Position numbers and translations under genes: made by a program. Below are positions 30,519 to 42,297 of a DNA stretch of 57,935 nt, piece after piece. The notes under the pieces were generated by a model. It made no database searches and had not been told where the DNA came from. It saw nothing but the letters and a program-made list of their open reading frames with translations. How positions within the stretch are numbered: position 1 is the first letter of the stretch; the number at the start of each line of letters is the position of its first letter. This DNA comes from Gyrodactylus bullatarudis (lineage: Eukaryota; Platyhelminthes; Monogenea; Gyrodactylidea; Gyrodactylidae): positions 1-57,935 of the forward strand of contig SSNU01000079.1 of NCBI GenBank assembly GCA_012064415.1. The letters run 5' to 3'.

Positions 30519-31661
30519 AATGACTTGATATCAGCTAACTTATTACCAGGGCAACACATAATATGTCATTAAGTTTCTAAAATATTCCCTATAAATATTC
30601 CTTAAAATTCGTAAAATATTCTTTTAAATTTTCCTTTAAAAATAAAAAGCACTCGATTTTATATACGTAAATTATTATTGTACGAAAATACACAAGAAAA
30701 CTTGATATTCTCGTCATTGAAGTTTCTTTTCCTTTTCATAACTGATTTGACAAATGAGAAGAGTTTGTTGTTCATTCGTTCTGATTGGTAAAAAAATTAG
30801 ACTGGGATGGTCAAAGTTTCTTTTTCGAGGAATGTAATCAATTGATAATTAAATTCAAAAAAAGGGCCCAATTCACAAAAAAAATATATAGACATTCATT
30901 TTCGTCTAAGATGACGAGGCTTGATCTACAGATGAGTGAGATAAAAATAGTTAATAAATGATTGGGGTAAATATTCCTTTATTTTCAAAAATATTCCCTT
31001 TTTTATGCTTTTTACATAAAAGCATATAATACGTAAAATATGCATTTATAACTTTTGAATTTGAGATTATTTTTAAAATATAAATATAGAAAATCATTTA
31101 AAAGGTGAAATTAAACAACATATTGAAGCATAAAAAATGTGCTTTGTGTTGCCCTGCTTATTACTCATCGATGAATTATGAAAAAAACTTTAAAACGTCA
31201 TCTTAGAACCTATTGCTCTGAAACGTTGATTAATGATAGATTAATGAATAAGGAACCTAAATATGAGGTCGTTTTGATTCTATGTCTGAAAAAACACTGG
31301 AAAATGTATGATTATTAGGAAATAGAGATACTTTTTTATTACAATTTTAATATGACTACTTTGTAGTAGAGGGTCGATTATTTTTTATCGAGTTGGTCTT
31401 TTCTATATACAATTTTTAGAGAATTCACTGTATAACATTTTTCTAACCAACGAAAAAATGAAATTTATTATTCTATCCCCGTGGAAGATAATGCAAGAAA
31501 ACACGTGAGAGTTGATCATTTTCACATCGTAAAAATCGTAATGTTTCCATGATATTGTTCCCTATTCTTACAACTCGGGTATTCCTTTACATTTGTGCCA
31601 TAATCCAATAAGTAGCATGTAAAATATACCTTCGAATCATTTATTTAATTTCATCAATCAT
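30519..31661. other. Spacer, no gene seen
   Basis: AT-rich; CCAAT-type motif at 30780-30788. No protein signature. Confidence 0.35.
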
Positions 31662-32230
31662 CTAAGATGAGAATTTACTATTTTTCGCAAGTTTTCATTT
31701 AAGTTAAACTTATTATAAATACCTATTTTGTACTTATTTTTCCAAGCTCAAAATGTTTTACACAAGTACATAATGATTTAGTATTTGTGTGATCTTTGCC
31801 AACTCAATAGATATTCAGAAGTTCACTGAAGTTCGTCATTACTGTGGGAAATCGAACAATTTGAATTTTTCGATTATCACGAAGGAAAATTATCCAAAAT
31901 CTGCAAGTTTTACTTATTTTCGCTATTTCTAAGGCCAAATTCGAATTCTTCGTTCAATTTTGATCTCAAATATCATCACTCAACTGCTTTGCATAATCGG
32001 AATCGATAAAATTTTTGGGTTCAAAAGTTGAAAAAGTGGAAATTTAGTGCATTCTCAGAATTCGAACAACGGCCTAACTTTGGTCAGATTGATTTTTTTT
32101 CGAATATCCACATCTTGTTAGCTAATTCCGTTTTAGAATACAAAAAATTATTATTTTCTGTGAATCCGGAGAAAAATATTGAGTTTTTTGTAAAAATAGT
32201 AAATTCTCATCTTCATGTCAACTAGCTTGA
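31662..32230. repeat. Family A foldback element, 'AGATGAGAATTTACTA' subtype
   Basis: The left end TAAGATGAGAATTTACTATT and the right end TAGTAAATTCTCATCTTCAT, GTCAACTAGC are inverted. The interior contains TTGGTCAGATTGATTTTTTT at about 32080-32099, which is the undisturbed form of the site interrupted by the hammerhead element at 49.1 kb. The arms are otherwise diverged. Confidence 0.65.
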
Positions 32231-33118
32231 AATATTTTCCTGAATTGGTACTTTTCCTCCCAATCAGTCTTTATAAAAATTTGCCAATCAGAAAATTCCT
32301 AAACAAAATGCCGCCACTTGTGTAAATTTTATTTAAAAGAACCACGTCCGGTACGTAAAAGCTTGTTCACGGAACCAATGTTCAGCGTGGTTCATATCGC
32401 TGTTAAACAATTTTTATTAACTTTAGATGCCAATCCTTGTCTATTTACTGCATAAGCCTGTCAGATATCTTTCTCGTGTTTTCATTATTGTCTCTGGCAG
32501 GAAATTGATATCTGATTGTGTTGTAATTTATAAGTATTTTACAAAAGTTTCGAATGATATATCAATCTGAGTGGATAAGAGACCAATTTTCTTCTTCACC
32601 ATTAGGGATAACTTTTTAAGAACAATTTTTCGAAAATTCACAGATGCCTATATAAATAAAGATGCTTTAGTATTTGAGGAATCTATGTGTGAAATTTCTC
32701 TCAGATAAAGCCTATTGATGGTAATACAACAAAGTTTTAAAGAATAGAATTTTTTCACGAAAATAAATCCCACTACTTTTAAGTAGTGTGTACATTTTCT
32801 ACAGCAATCCATGGTATTTTCGATTTATTCAAGAAAATACCTGATTCATATGGTTGGCTTGAACAAGAAATTAGCTTCCAACAACAAAAAATTTATTCTA
32901 AGATTGATTATTTAAAGCTTTCGAAAATTCGAAAATAATTGGTTTCTTGACTTTCAATACATTGAGATAGGAAAATCATTCAATTTATTTACAACACCCC
33001 TAGGACTTTATCAGAACCTACTAGGGTTATACATCATTAGAGCCGTCTTTAAATGTTCTATCGAGCTGCCACCAGAATAATTATCGAATTAAAATTTTAA
33101 GATTCAAAAACTCAAAGA

Positions 33119-33155
<37 letters not shown>

Positions 33156-34970
33156 TTATTTTGTATTTAATAGTCTTCAACGAGATTCACAACGTATATA
33201 CTTTTTTATTTATTTTTGTACATATTTTATATTGAATTTTACTTTAAATACAGAACTTCTTTCTAACAAAAAAAAATTAGTGCTAGGAAAAATTTACTAA
33301 TTTTCAAAAAGTATCCCTACTGTACATAAATGAACTGCTGGCATAAACTTTACATTTATAATAATAAAACTAAACAGCTTTTTTATTACAGTTCAAAATG
33401 CAAAAATAAGTTGGTAATGCAATCGGGTAAACTTGCTTATATTTCACAAGCCCTATCCATAGGGTTTAGTGCAATCTGTTGATGATGTCATAATAACTGG
33501 CTTGTTCCTGTCTTGCTTTGCATGTAGCTAAAAATCCAGCCTAATCATCAACTTAAGTAGGACATTCTGTCTAACCTTGGTTTTTCATTTATCAAGCCAT
33601 TTTTAGAGAAAGCAGAAGATGTAAAGTCTTTTCACTTAATTTCGAACCAGATCTCGGCAGTAAAATAGAAATGTTGTCGAATCTCTCTGTCCCAAATTAT
33701 ACCTGTATGCCATGTATTAATCCACTATCACAATTTCTTATATGAATTCATTGTCGAATAAAATTTAAGAGGTGTAACTTTTAATCTACTCAAAATTGAT
33801 TTTATGCCTATTATTGTTGAGAAAATGTTGAAAAACATGCGATTTATCATTTCTTAGTGTCTAAAGTTAGATTTTTATTGTTTTAAGGTGAATAAAATTT
33901 ATTAAAACCTCTTCCTTAATTCTATCGATCATTTTTGTAGGATAGCTATTTTTATTTAAGATAACTGTTCAATTTTCAAATTTCACATCCCACTGATCTT
34001 TATCTGTAAGACGTAATGTTCTCAAGATTTCACCACGAACTACATTTTCTATGTAGGTGTGTCACTTTTGAAATTCAACAGTATATTTTTATTACAAGGT
34101 TTTCTGTATGTAGATTTAGAGATTTTGTAAACAGTAACTGGTTGTCAGACAAAATTATTTATTGCTAGTTTAGAAAAATAATTTTTTTGGGAAATATTCG
34201 GGGGTCACTTTTGAAATTAATCCTTTCAGAGTACATTTTAGAAATCATATGTTATTTTATTCAATTTATGTTTAATGTACGTATGAAAGTTATTTGTCTA
34301 ATTGTTTTTAAAAACTTTCAAGTGTCATGTTTGGTAGAGAAATAAGTACCACCATTACCAAATCAGCATCCAAAAAGTCGTGTTGCATAGTGTAATAATG
34401 GGATTTGAGATTGAAAGATGTCCTCTTTACTAAGTCTCGCATGATTCAGTCACAATTTTCATCTATTAAAAAATCCTTTTGAACTAATAAGGCACTTGAA
34501 TGCATTTTTTGAAGCAAGACAGTCAAGAGGAAATTTCTATCAAAAAGATTCGAGATTGACAGATAACAAGTCAAATTGAGATAATTTAAGGATATGAGTG
34601 AATTAATTCAAAGGACTCGAACATAAAGCTTGAAAGTGAAATGTACTATGATCAAGATTTTATTTAACCTGCATAGAAACTACACATAATTCCGTTCAGT
34701 GACATTGTAGAGAAACAGAATACTACAGGTTCATCGAGAGTTTATTATTCTAGGCTTCTTAATTAAGGTCAAAAAGATATTCTCTCTATTCGTGGTTTAT
34801 ATATGATATACAGCCACCACCAGTGAACAGAGAATCTCAAATGCTTTTTCGAATAGAGAATTTTCTGAATATGATTGATTGATCTATACTACTGAACATA
34901 TTTGAATAACTCTGTTTCTGTTTGAAAGGTGTTGATTAACCTCTGATTTTATCTGAGCAATAGAAGAACT
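32231..34970. other. Long spacer, no gene seen
   Basis: 2.7 kb of AT-rich sequence with an (ATT)n tract at 33121-33153 and a CCAATCAGA at 32284-32292. No frame with recognisable protein content and no clear inverted repeat. Confidence 0.4.
33121..33153. repeat. (ATT)n microsatellite
   Basis: About eleven uninterrupted ATT units. Confidence 0.9.
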
Positions 34971-34989
34971 CATAAAGTAAGGCGATGCC

Positions 34990-35050
34990 AAGTTTGTTAA
35001 AAGAATAGCGCTTTATTTCGTGGCATACTCATCAGCTTTTACATGCCAGA
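34990..35050 (-). ncRNA. PLE-type minimal hammerhead ribozyme, 3' arm
   Basis: Read on the minus strand: stem I TAAAAG pairs over six bp with CTTTTA downstream; core CTGATGAG (35035-35028); stem II is only two to three bp around ATGCC; CGAAA at 35020-35016; stem III ATA pairs with TAT; cleavage nucleotide U in an AUU triplet at 35004. All invariant core nucleotides are present, and this is the best-paired PLE hammerhead in the window. Confidence 0.72.
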
Positions 35051-35514
35051 TTTATAAACAAAGAATTACAGGAGATGATAAAAATTGATCTGATTGACCC
35101 TGTTCACCTCCTCAGAGGTGAGTGCGTGTGTGCTTCTTTTGGTACTTCTCTGTAGTTTTCTTGGTGTTGGCATTATGCGAGTACATTTGATGGTGGGAGA
35201 GTTACCATGTACGTGTGTATACTAGTTCTTTGTAAATTTGTATACGGTCTTTCAATGGAATAGATTATGCTAAACAGGATTTTGAAAAATAATGGTTTGA
35301 GTTTGATTTGTGTGAATGGATTATCTGAGTTCTATTAGTATTAATTTTGAGAAAAATTTCTGGTTATCTTTTTCTGATCTGAGTTTCTTCCGCCATATTC
35401 CTTTTTCTTGGTCTGGATCTGGTTGGGAATTAGCTGATTTCTCTCCGGTCTCTTCATTCGTGTCTATTGTTTTCAAAGTTCCTCTAGGTAGGACTAGTGG
35501 TTTGATGGCTATTT

Positions 35515-35585
35515 TCCGAACTCACAAATTAGGCTTTTCTTTTTCAATGAAAAGAGCCTCTGCTGTCTTGAGAGCTGTCAGATTT
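35515..35585 (-). pseudogene. PLE GIY-YIG endonuclease C-terminal remnant
   Basis: On the minus strand the reading TALKTAEALFIEKEKPNL matches the end of PLE GIY-YIG domains (the 'EALFIxKxKPxLN' pattern). About 24 codons, followed by stops. Confirms the surrounding inverted arms as PLE ends. Confidence 0.55.
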
Positions 35586-35604
35586 TTCCCTGGTTGTTTT
35601 TAAA

Positions 35605-35665
35605 GGATTTCAAAATTCTGATGAGTATGCCACGAAATAAAGTGCTATTCTTGGCATCGCCTTTC
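35605..35665 (+). ncRNA. Decayed PLE hammerhead ribozyme, 5' arm
   Basis: Core CTGATGAG at 35618-35625, CGAAA at 35633-35637, stem III ATA/TAT and the AUU triplet are kept, but about eleven nt present in the opposite arm are missing after the cleavage site, so stem I cannot form. Probably inactive. Confidence 0.55.
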
Positions 35666-35672
35666 TTTATGT

Positions 35673-37957
35673 TTCTCTTGTTTAATGCGTAATTTGAAAT
35701 TCAGGTGAGAACCGTATTTGTGGATATTTATAGATTTACACCTCCATTCATATGTGAATTTTCACATTTTTTTCAATTAATAAATTACTTTTCATTGTAC
35801 TGGTCTTGGTATAAAATTTTTCTGACTGAAAACTTGATAGAAAGTTGAGATAGAAAATTTAAGCAGAATGGTATCGTCTATATTCGAGAGGGAATTGTTT
35901 TTTATGGGCTTAGAATCAGGTTAATGTTGGCCCAAATTTTAATTTTTCTACATTTTTCAAAAATGTTGATTTTAGTGTCAAAGGAAAAAGAATAATTACA
36001 GGTAACTAATACATTTTAAAATTTAATTACATCTTTTCTTTGAACAGTTTCCAAAATACAAAAAAACGATTTTTCGGTTTTTCTTGATTTGTTGAATTTT
36101 GAAAATTTTAGCTCAAATTTTTTGTTATTTTCAGACATTCAAAGCAATAAAATGCAGATACTTGGGATCAATATTAGACAAATGAAATTCATCTTTATTA
36201 TTAAAAGAACAATATGGTCAAACTTTTTCCTGAGAAAAGGCTGAATGTTTGGATTGTTTTCCAACAACCATATAAATTACAAGATACATGCTGAGTCTTA
36301 TCTCTGAGGCGAGATATGATTGAAGATGATGGCCACTAAAATCAAAGTTAATTCGATTAATTTGAAGTGAATCTGAGAAAAATTCAAACGATATATGACC
36401 ACGATTACTAGAGAGATGTAAAACATTCATCCTTCCATGAAAAAGAGAAACACATGGAAGCCGAAAACTTTTTCCATCATTTCTGAATCTTGTAATGTGT
36501 GTAGTAGTAACAACATCATAGCTATAGAGATGAAATTTTCAACTTGATGAAACATTTGTATGAAATATTTCATGTTTTATTATTACAAAATAAATGAATT
36601 CAACGTCTAGTACTTTTAACATGAAAGCTATAGAAGAGTGTACGACACAATGTCATTCAATGGAGAAGAAGAAGCAATCTCAGAAGGATACATTTCATAT
36701 TCATCAGACCAATTTAGAATGAGAGAGCTAAACACTTTGATAGTTTAAAATATTTCAACTGCATTCACACACGGTATATGTCAATGTAAGGGAAATTCTC
36801 CTGGGCCGAGTCTAACAACAACAAAAAATGTATTGAAATTTACACTTGCCTTTTTTGTACATAGAATAATACAGGTGTATTAAGCCTGAAAATGTTATTA
36901 AAAAGTCTCCTGATAGCTTGGTTCACGAGTTGGGTATGCCTTTTTTCATACTTTTTGAATTTACTTCTTAATAAGCCATTTTTGCATTAAAATAAATAAG
37001 AATCCCCTGTCCAATCTCAGATACAATCAACAAAAAAAAAATAAAAATAATGTCTTAAAGTAAAAATATTTTTATTGAAACACCCTTAAGAATTATTTAT
37101 CTCGACCAATCAGAATGCAGCAAGTAATTTCTATACATTTAGATAGAAAAAAGTGAGTTTTTGTGAAAATGTCAAAATTCACTGTTTTCAGGGATAAAAT
37201 GAGTGCCAAATCCCTCTTCAGCACATTTTAAAACCCATTAGAGAGGAAAAGACAACGAGCTGGTGAGTATATACGAGAAAATGTATTTAGTAAAATTATG
37301 TAAATTACAAAAAGTGAGATAGTCCTTGAAGGATGAAAGTCCAGGAGAAACTCTTTGAAACTTAGATTGGACACATGTAGATATACGATTTGAGAATAAA
37401 ACCAAAAGCGAATCCCATAGGAATCAACAGAAATACTCACTGAAACTCCATCAGTGAAACTTGATCAAACGTTTAGCTGCATGGTTAGAAAGTCGACAAC
37501 CAAAGACATCGGTGCTCATTCCTGAAAATCATCCTTCTTTTGAGACTAAGTTAATCCTCATTTGTTGGCTCAAAGGTGGTAATTGATAAATTGGTTGGAC
37601 TTATTTTTTTTCATAATATCGACAAAAAATATATATATTCAAACAAAAAGGAAAGATCCTTTGAACTTTGTTTAAATTTCATGTAGGAAATTTTTGGAAT
37701 TATCCTTTTTATCAAATTATCAACATATATGTGTCTAACTAATTCAATACAACATTTCACAAAACAGTACTAAACTAAGTCATTTGAATTAAATCTTATG
37801 TTAAATAGTATTGAATCAATACATCTTATTAAGGTGCTAATACTCAATCTTAAGGCCTCAAACTTGGGCCTTATATTCTAAATCAAGAATTCATATCCAA
37901 GTACATTATTATGAATGTAGCAAGATTTGTTATTATATAAAATAATTTATTACAAAA
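35673..37957. other. Spacer, no gene seen
   Basis: AT-rich. CCAATCAGA at 37106-37114 lies in a 38-bp block shared with 27335-27372. Minus-strand frames at 36218-36430 and 37228-37440 carry no signature I know. Confidence 0.35.
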
Positions 37958-38224
37958 TTAAAAATCTTCGTTATTTATCGCCTTCTGTACGTATCTCCTC
38001 ATTGTCAGCATCTGATCTTGATTGAGGAGGATACTAAATCTTGTACTAAATCTTCTTTTGAGGTCTTCTCTTAACTCTCCAGGTCGTCGCAGGCGTCTGA
38101 CTCTCCCCTTAAAACTGCTGAAGTATTCCTCTATTGGATTTTGGGAGGGAGAGTACGGAGGAAGAAATACTCGTTCGCAGCCTGTCCCTTGCAGGAATAC
38201 TTGAAGTTGCCTGACAACTGTCGT
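37958..38224 (-). pseudogene. IS630/Tc1-like DDE transposase, C-terminal fragment
   Basis: On the minus strand an uninterrupted frame of 88 codons ends at the stop at 37958-37960. It reads VVRQLQVFLQGTGCERVFLP, PYSPSQNPIEEYFSSFKGRV, then RRLRRPGELREDLKRRF. 'LPPYSPxxNPIEExFSxxK' holds the last catalytic Glu of IS630/Tc1-type transposases. The first two catalytic residues and the DNA-binding part are absent. It abuts a PLE fragment at 38229, so one element has broken or captured the other. Confidence 0.82.
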
Positions 38225-38228
38225 ATTG

Positions 38229-38410
38229 ATTTACAAGTTTCAGTGTGACTGCGGTGACCAGACATCTAAAACAGGAAAACCATTCTGCTTTAATTTCTAA
38301 TTTTTCCATCTTATACAAAAACCCAGAGGATGACAGTACAGATGTGAGGGTGAAGGAGAAATTTTTCATCAACATGTATAAACCTAATTTGTGTGTTCAA
38401 AAGAATTATT
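38229..38410 (+). pseudogene. PLE GIY-YIG endonuclease remnant
   Basis: A first bit, IYKFQCDCG, is the GIY half of the nuclease motif. Then a deletion and frame change lead to TAVTRHLKQENHSALI, SNFSILYKNPEDDSTD and EKFFINMYKPNLCVQKN, the C-terminal half of the domain. The YIG half with its catalytic Arg is missing. About 60 codons total, followed by a 3' untranslated tail up to about 38830. Confidence 0.75.
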
Positions 38411-38619
38411 CGTTTAATCCTCAACTACCATGGCTTGTGTCAGCTTTTTCACCTTTTTCTCTTCACTTTTGCTATTTATTGAAGAGTTTTTGGTGTTTTT
38501 CAGCTTACATAATATTCTTATTTCCATTCATGACTCTTATGTACTTCAACTTTTACTATTTCCTTGTAAATTGTAAATTATTATTTTTCATTCAATTTTT
38601 CAACTTTTATCAATTTCAA

Positions 38620-38665
38620 AGAGAGACCACTGATGATCCTTTGAGAAATGCGCATTTGGTTATAA
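38620..38665 (+). ncRNA. PLE-type minimal hammerhead ribozyme, proximal copy
   Basis: Stem I ACCA (38626-38629) pairs with TGGT (38657-38660); core CTGATGA at 38630-38636; stem II TC/GA with a CTTT loop (38637-38644); GAAA at 38645-38648; stem III from the palindrome ATGCGCAT (38648-38655); U38656 is the cleavage nucleotide. Core intact. Confidence 0.62.
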
Positions 38666-38759
38666 ATATAATTCTTTTACATATTTCTAAATTACTATTT
38701 CTTTCATTATTTGTAAAATATTATCTTGAATGAATTCTTAACTAATATCATTTTTGAAG

Positions 38760-38805
38760 AATTACCACTGATAATGCTTCAAGAAATGTACATTTGGTTT
38801 TAATA
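38760..38805 (+). ncRNA. PLE-type hammerhead, distal copy, core mutated
   Basis: Same layout 138 bp further on: ACCA, then CTGATAA where the invariant G is now A, a weak stem II, GAAA, palindromic ATGTACAT, U and TGGT. The core change should inactivate it. With the copy at 38620 it forms a tandem terminal repeat. Confidence 0.55.
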
Positions 38806-38832
38806 TATCTTCTTTCAATTTTCTAAATAAAG

Positions 38833-38937
38833 ATAGAGTTCGTATGGATGTAGTAATAAACAGTGACCACACTTTCCCAGTAGGTTTAAAGTTTAAACAC
38901 ACTAAAATTATAATTTCTGTATTGTGATTATTAAAAA
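38833..38937 (+). repeat. Fragment related to the hammerhead element's terminal repeat
   Basis: The stretch from GTAGTAATAAACAGTGACCA through CACTTTCCCAGTAGGTTTAA to TAATTTCTGTATTGTGATTA matches, with about one difference in four or five, the first 95-100 nt (minus strand) of the hammerhead element at 49149-49573. It directly follows the PLE tail, which ends around 38828. Confidence 0.6.
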
Positions 38938-40717
38938 TTCAGGTTAATCCCAAAAATCATTCCAAGAAAATTTTTTTTCCAAAAATCACCCCAAATATAC
39001 CTCCAAGAAAATGACCCAAATGAAAATTTCATCGCTTCCTCATATTAGTTATTCTTACTTCGAAATTCACCTCTCTACCAGATTTAGTGTCAGATAAATA
39101 TTTTGAACGGCTAAACTTCTATTCAAAGATTAAAAGTGAATTTTCTCCTTATATAGAACCTTAGATGGAAAAAAACTTATGTGAATCTAGGTTCTTACAA
39201 ATTTTCGCTACTTCTGAAGAGGATTAATTTTATGTTTCTCAGCAGCTTGAAAGCAGCTTACTCGGAGATTATCATGCTGTGTGACGCGGAAAATCTGAAG
39301 GAGTCGGAACTTGAAGGTTGCCAAATAAATAAAAATATTGAATGACCATGCACAAGAAGTTTCTTTTGAAAAATATTTTAGAAAAATATTTCCTTTGAAG
39401 TGAATTTTGGAATTAACCATAAAAATTCTCTTATTTTTCCTCAGAAAACTGAGTTTGTTTTCTAATGAAACTTTAATCATCCATAATTTTTTAAATTAAA
39501 AATGGAAGAAATGAAAGAGAACTTTAAGCTTAGTCTTCGGACTTAATTAATACAATTTTATACCATCTAAACCTACATCATCCATGCCTGAATAAACTCC
39601 GTAAATTTCAGATTTCAGAATTACCCCTACTACTCTTTTAAGTTTTTTTCAGCTTTTAATTTTCTTTATCTTTCATTATTTGTAAATCGGAAATTTTCTT
39701 ATCATATTACAGAAACATAAAAAGATATTTTGACGGTGGGATAATATAAAAATACTTGAAGATTGTCATATCAATGGCGGATTTTAGTAATTTTGGAAAA
39801 TTTCGTTCAAGTCTAGTACAAATGGTTCTAAAATTTATCTTCTTTTTAAAACAGCAATAAATTTCTGAATAATAATAATTTATTCAAAAATATACCATAC
39901 AATCAATGCAATAAGGGTGTCTCTTTGTTGTTGTTGAGTCTCACATAGACTCAAATTACTCAAAAGTAGTAAATTATAGAAAAAGTCAAAAATAGTTTTA
40001 TTCGCAAAACTAATAATAGTTGCAATTTTAAATTAAAAATGTATGGGATAAGTATTTAAATCGATATCCTTATATTCTTTTGCTCAGTGCACTCTATGAA
40101 AGATAGGAGACAGGAAGCCATATTCCATGTCGGCTAGTTAGGAATTTTATCTCGGGATATCTCTCTGTATTGATATTGACCACGAGGAAAATCATTTATG
40201 AGTCTCTTTAGCTACTCTCTGTCTTAATTAAACTTGAATTAATTTCTTAACATGTTTTACGCAGAAATAAATTCCTCTTGCATACATTTTTTGTGTTTAT
40301 TTTAATTGAATGAATATTTTGTTTACAATTTGTATACAATCTATGAATTTAGAAAATCTAATTGAATAGTTATAATTAATTAATGATAATAATTTTTGAT
40401 AAAATAAATATTTTCTGTAATTATTATTTCTATTTAACTTTTCACATAAACTGACCGGACTATTCATATTTATGAAAGAGAATTGAAAAAATACGAAATT
40501 GAAAATTGTAAAAATCTAAAAAAAATCCACAGTTATTATAATTACTCTTTCGAATGCACAATTGAAAAAAAAAACCACAATAAATCTACAGTATTCATGT
40601 TAATTCAATTTTGTTTTTTTTCAGCCTTAATTACATACTAAATAGACAATTGAGTTTTACAAATACAAAATGAAAAAATACAAAATTGACTTCTTCATTC
40701 TACGAACTAGACCTGAA
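38938..40717. other. Spacer with one family C repeat, no gene seen
   Basis: AT-rich. A family C copy (AATTTTGGAAAATTTCGTTC near 39790) lies at about 39705-39830. The minus-strand frame at 39208-39480 is unrecognised. Confidence 0.35.
39705..39830. repeat. Family C dispersed repeat, copy 1
   Basis: Shares ACTTGAAGATTGTCATATCA, then GGCGGATTTTAGTAATTTTG and AAATTTCGTTCAAGTCTAGT with copies at 41745, 43250, 45110 (inverted) and 55858 (inverted). No inverted ends seen. Confidence 0.55.
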
Positions 40718-41694
40718 AAAGGTATAGTTGATATGAAGAAGGGAATTTATGATATTTTATAATGAAATCGAATTTGATCAAGATTTTTTGGAATCTAGAT
40801 CATGAGACCTATTTGAAGAAAAAATCAATATTTTAGAAAAAATAGTGAATATTTCAAATCTCGAATTGGTGCCAAATTCCTACTATTTTCAGTTTAAAAC
40901 TACTGTTGATCCCAAAGTAAAAGAGTGATCAATCGTTGATTTTTAGATTCACCATTGAGCATCGTATGAAAATTAGATTTTGATGTCTGCTTGAAAATCA
41001 GATTTTGATGATCCAAGATGCAATAATATGTTCATCTAAAGTATTAACCAGCATTCTTCAGATGCAGAAATATTCCGAAAATTTCCGAATCGCCACGATT
41101 TTACTTCTGATATAAACCAAAAAATAACCATGAAATAAGTTTTGATTTGTTTTATTGTATAGAAATCCTACACATTTTTAATCAAATAACAATTCTTCTC
41201 TAGGGTTAAATTTCATAATGTCTTAGCGAGCTATCTCCCTGGTAAGTTGATATCATTAATCCTTGATCTATATATTATCAGAGCTTGAAGAACGATAGAT
41301 AGGTCCAATGAAGATACTAGGTATCCTTAGAGATGGTTCTTGCGAAGAAGAAGGTATCAAATTTCTTTTAGAAATTTTATAAGCTCTTGAATTTTAATAT
41401 GAATAATTTTTGAAAAAAGATTGAATATTTCACAAGATTATCGAAAATTATTACTGGTTTTAATAATTTTATTTTCGGTACCTTTTCGGATGCGAATCTG
41501 AATTATCTGAAGAACCCTGGTTTTAACTTGGTGAAGGGTTTTCTTGTCTCATTGTGATCCTAAAAATCAACTTTTTGTCACTCTCACTCCAAAGTTAACA
41601 AGAAAATTTAACTCAAAGTCAAAAAAGATGGTAATTTAGCGCCAACTCGAGATTTGAGATTTGCTCATTTTCTCATCTTCATTTCAAAAGTTTA
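40718..41694. mobile_element. Family A foldback element, expanded
   Basis: The left end GTATAGTTGATATGAAGAAG and right end TTTTCTCATCTTCATTTCAA are diverged inverted ends. TTGGTGCCAAATTC on the left and TAGCGCCAACTCGAGATTTG on the right mark the two arms. About 350 bp of non-symmetrical sequence lies in the middle, possibly another insertion. Confidence 0.55.
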
Positions 41695-41744
41695 TAGAAT
41701 TATTTTAGAAATTTTGCAACTATTTTGGAAGAAATAATGTTGAA

Positions 41745-41900
41745 CCCTTTGAATATTTTCACAATTTCGTTTACCTTATTTCAGAAGCATACCTATTTTA
41801 AAGCCGAAGTTTGTGGGTATTAAAATAATTGAAGATTAAATTTATCAATTTACCGATTGGAGATTTTAGTCATTTCGGAAGTTCTCGAGATTCTACAATT
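41745..41900. repeat. Family C dispersed repeat, copy 2
   Basis: From GAATATTTTCACAATTTCGT through AGAAGCATACCTATTTTAAA to GATTTTAGTCATTTCGGAAG. Diverged. Confidence 0.5.
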
Positions 41901-42039
41901 TATAGCTTTAAAAGAATCACTGAATTCCGCTTCAAAATCTGTAAACAATTCTAGATTATTTCTTCCAAAAAAATTGCAAAACGTTTTCCACTAATAGTAA
42001 CTTTAAAATTGAAAGCAATTCGGACTTTCAAGTATTTGA

Positions 42040-42297
42040 ATCATTTTCCTTCGTGATATTCAAAAAATTCATATGGTTCGATTTCCCACAGTAATGACGA
42101 ATTTCTGTCAATTTTTTCTTAGTGAATTCGAATTCTTTGTCTGATCTTGATCCCAAGTATCAGAGATCAATTGCCATAAATCTTTGAAATCAATAAAAAC
42201 TTTGAGCTCAAACGCTGAAAAGGTGGGGGTATTTTCGAGATACAAAAATTGAATCTTTTGAAATTTTTAAAAAACTCATGGGTCAACTAGCTTCAGT
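42040..42297. repeat. Family A foldback element, single diverged arm
   Basis: Shares TCCTTCGTGATATTC, CTTTGTCTGATCTTGATCCC and GAAATCAATAAAAACTTTGA with the elements at 31.8 and 48.6 kb and ends in GGTCAACTAGCTTC. Confidence 0.5.

Larger units (their letters stand above)
34974..35672 (-). mobile_element. Penelope-like element 3' end with inverted terminal arms
   Basis: Arms at about 34978-35040 and 35612-35668 are inverted copies sharing GCTGATGAGTATGCCACGAA (35036-35017 on the minus strand), AATAAAG and GGCATCGCC. Between them, minus strand, is the tail of a GIY-YIG endonuclease. Each arm carries a hammerhead core. This is a heavily truncated PLE of a different family from the one at 18.8-21.4 kb, as its terminal sequence differs. 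Confidence 0.7.

Noticed and set aside
35316..35603. 95-codon plus-strand frame
   Set aside because: Antisense to the PLE endonuclease remnant; content is low-complexity Ser/Phe.
38410..38733. Continuation of the 38245-38733 frame past the GIY-YIG remnant
   Set aside because: After KPNLCVQKN the translation becomes Phe/Leu-rich untranslated tail and crosses the hammerhead region.
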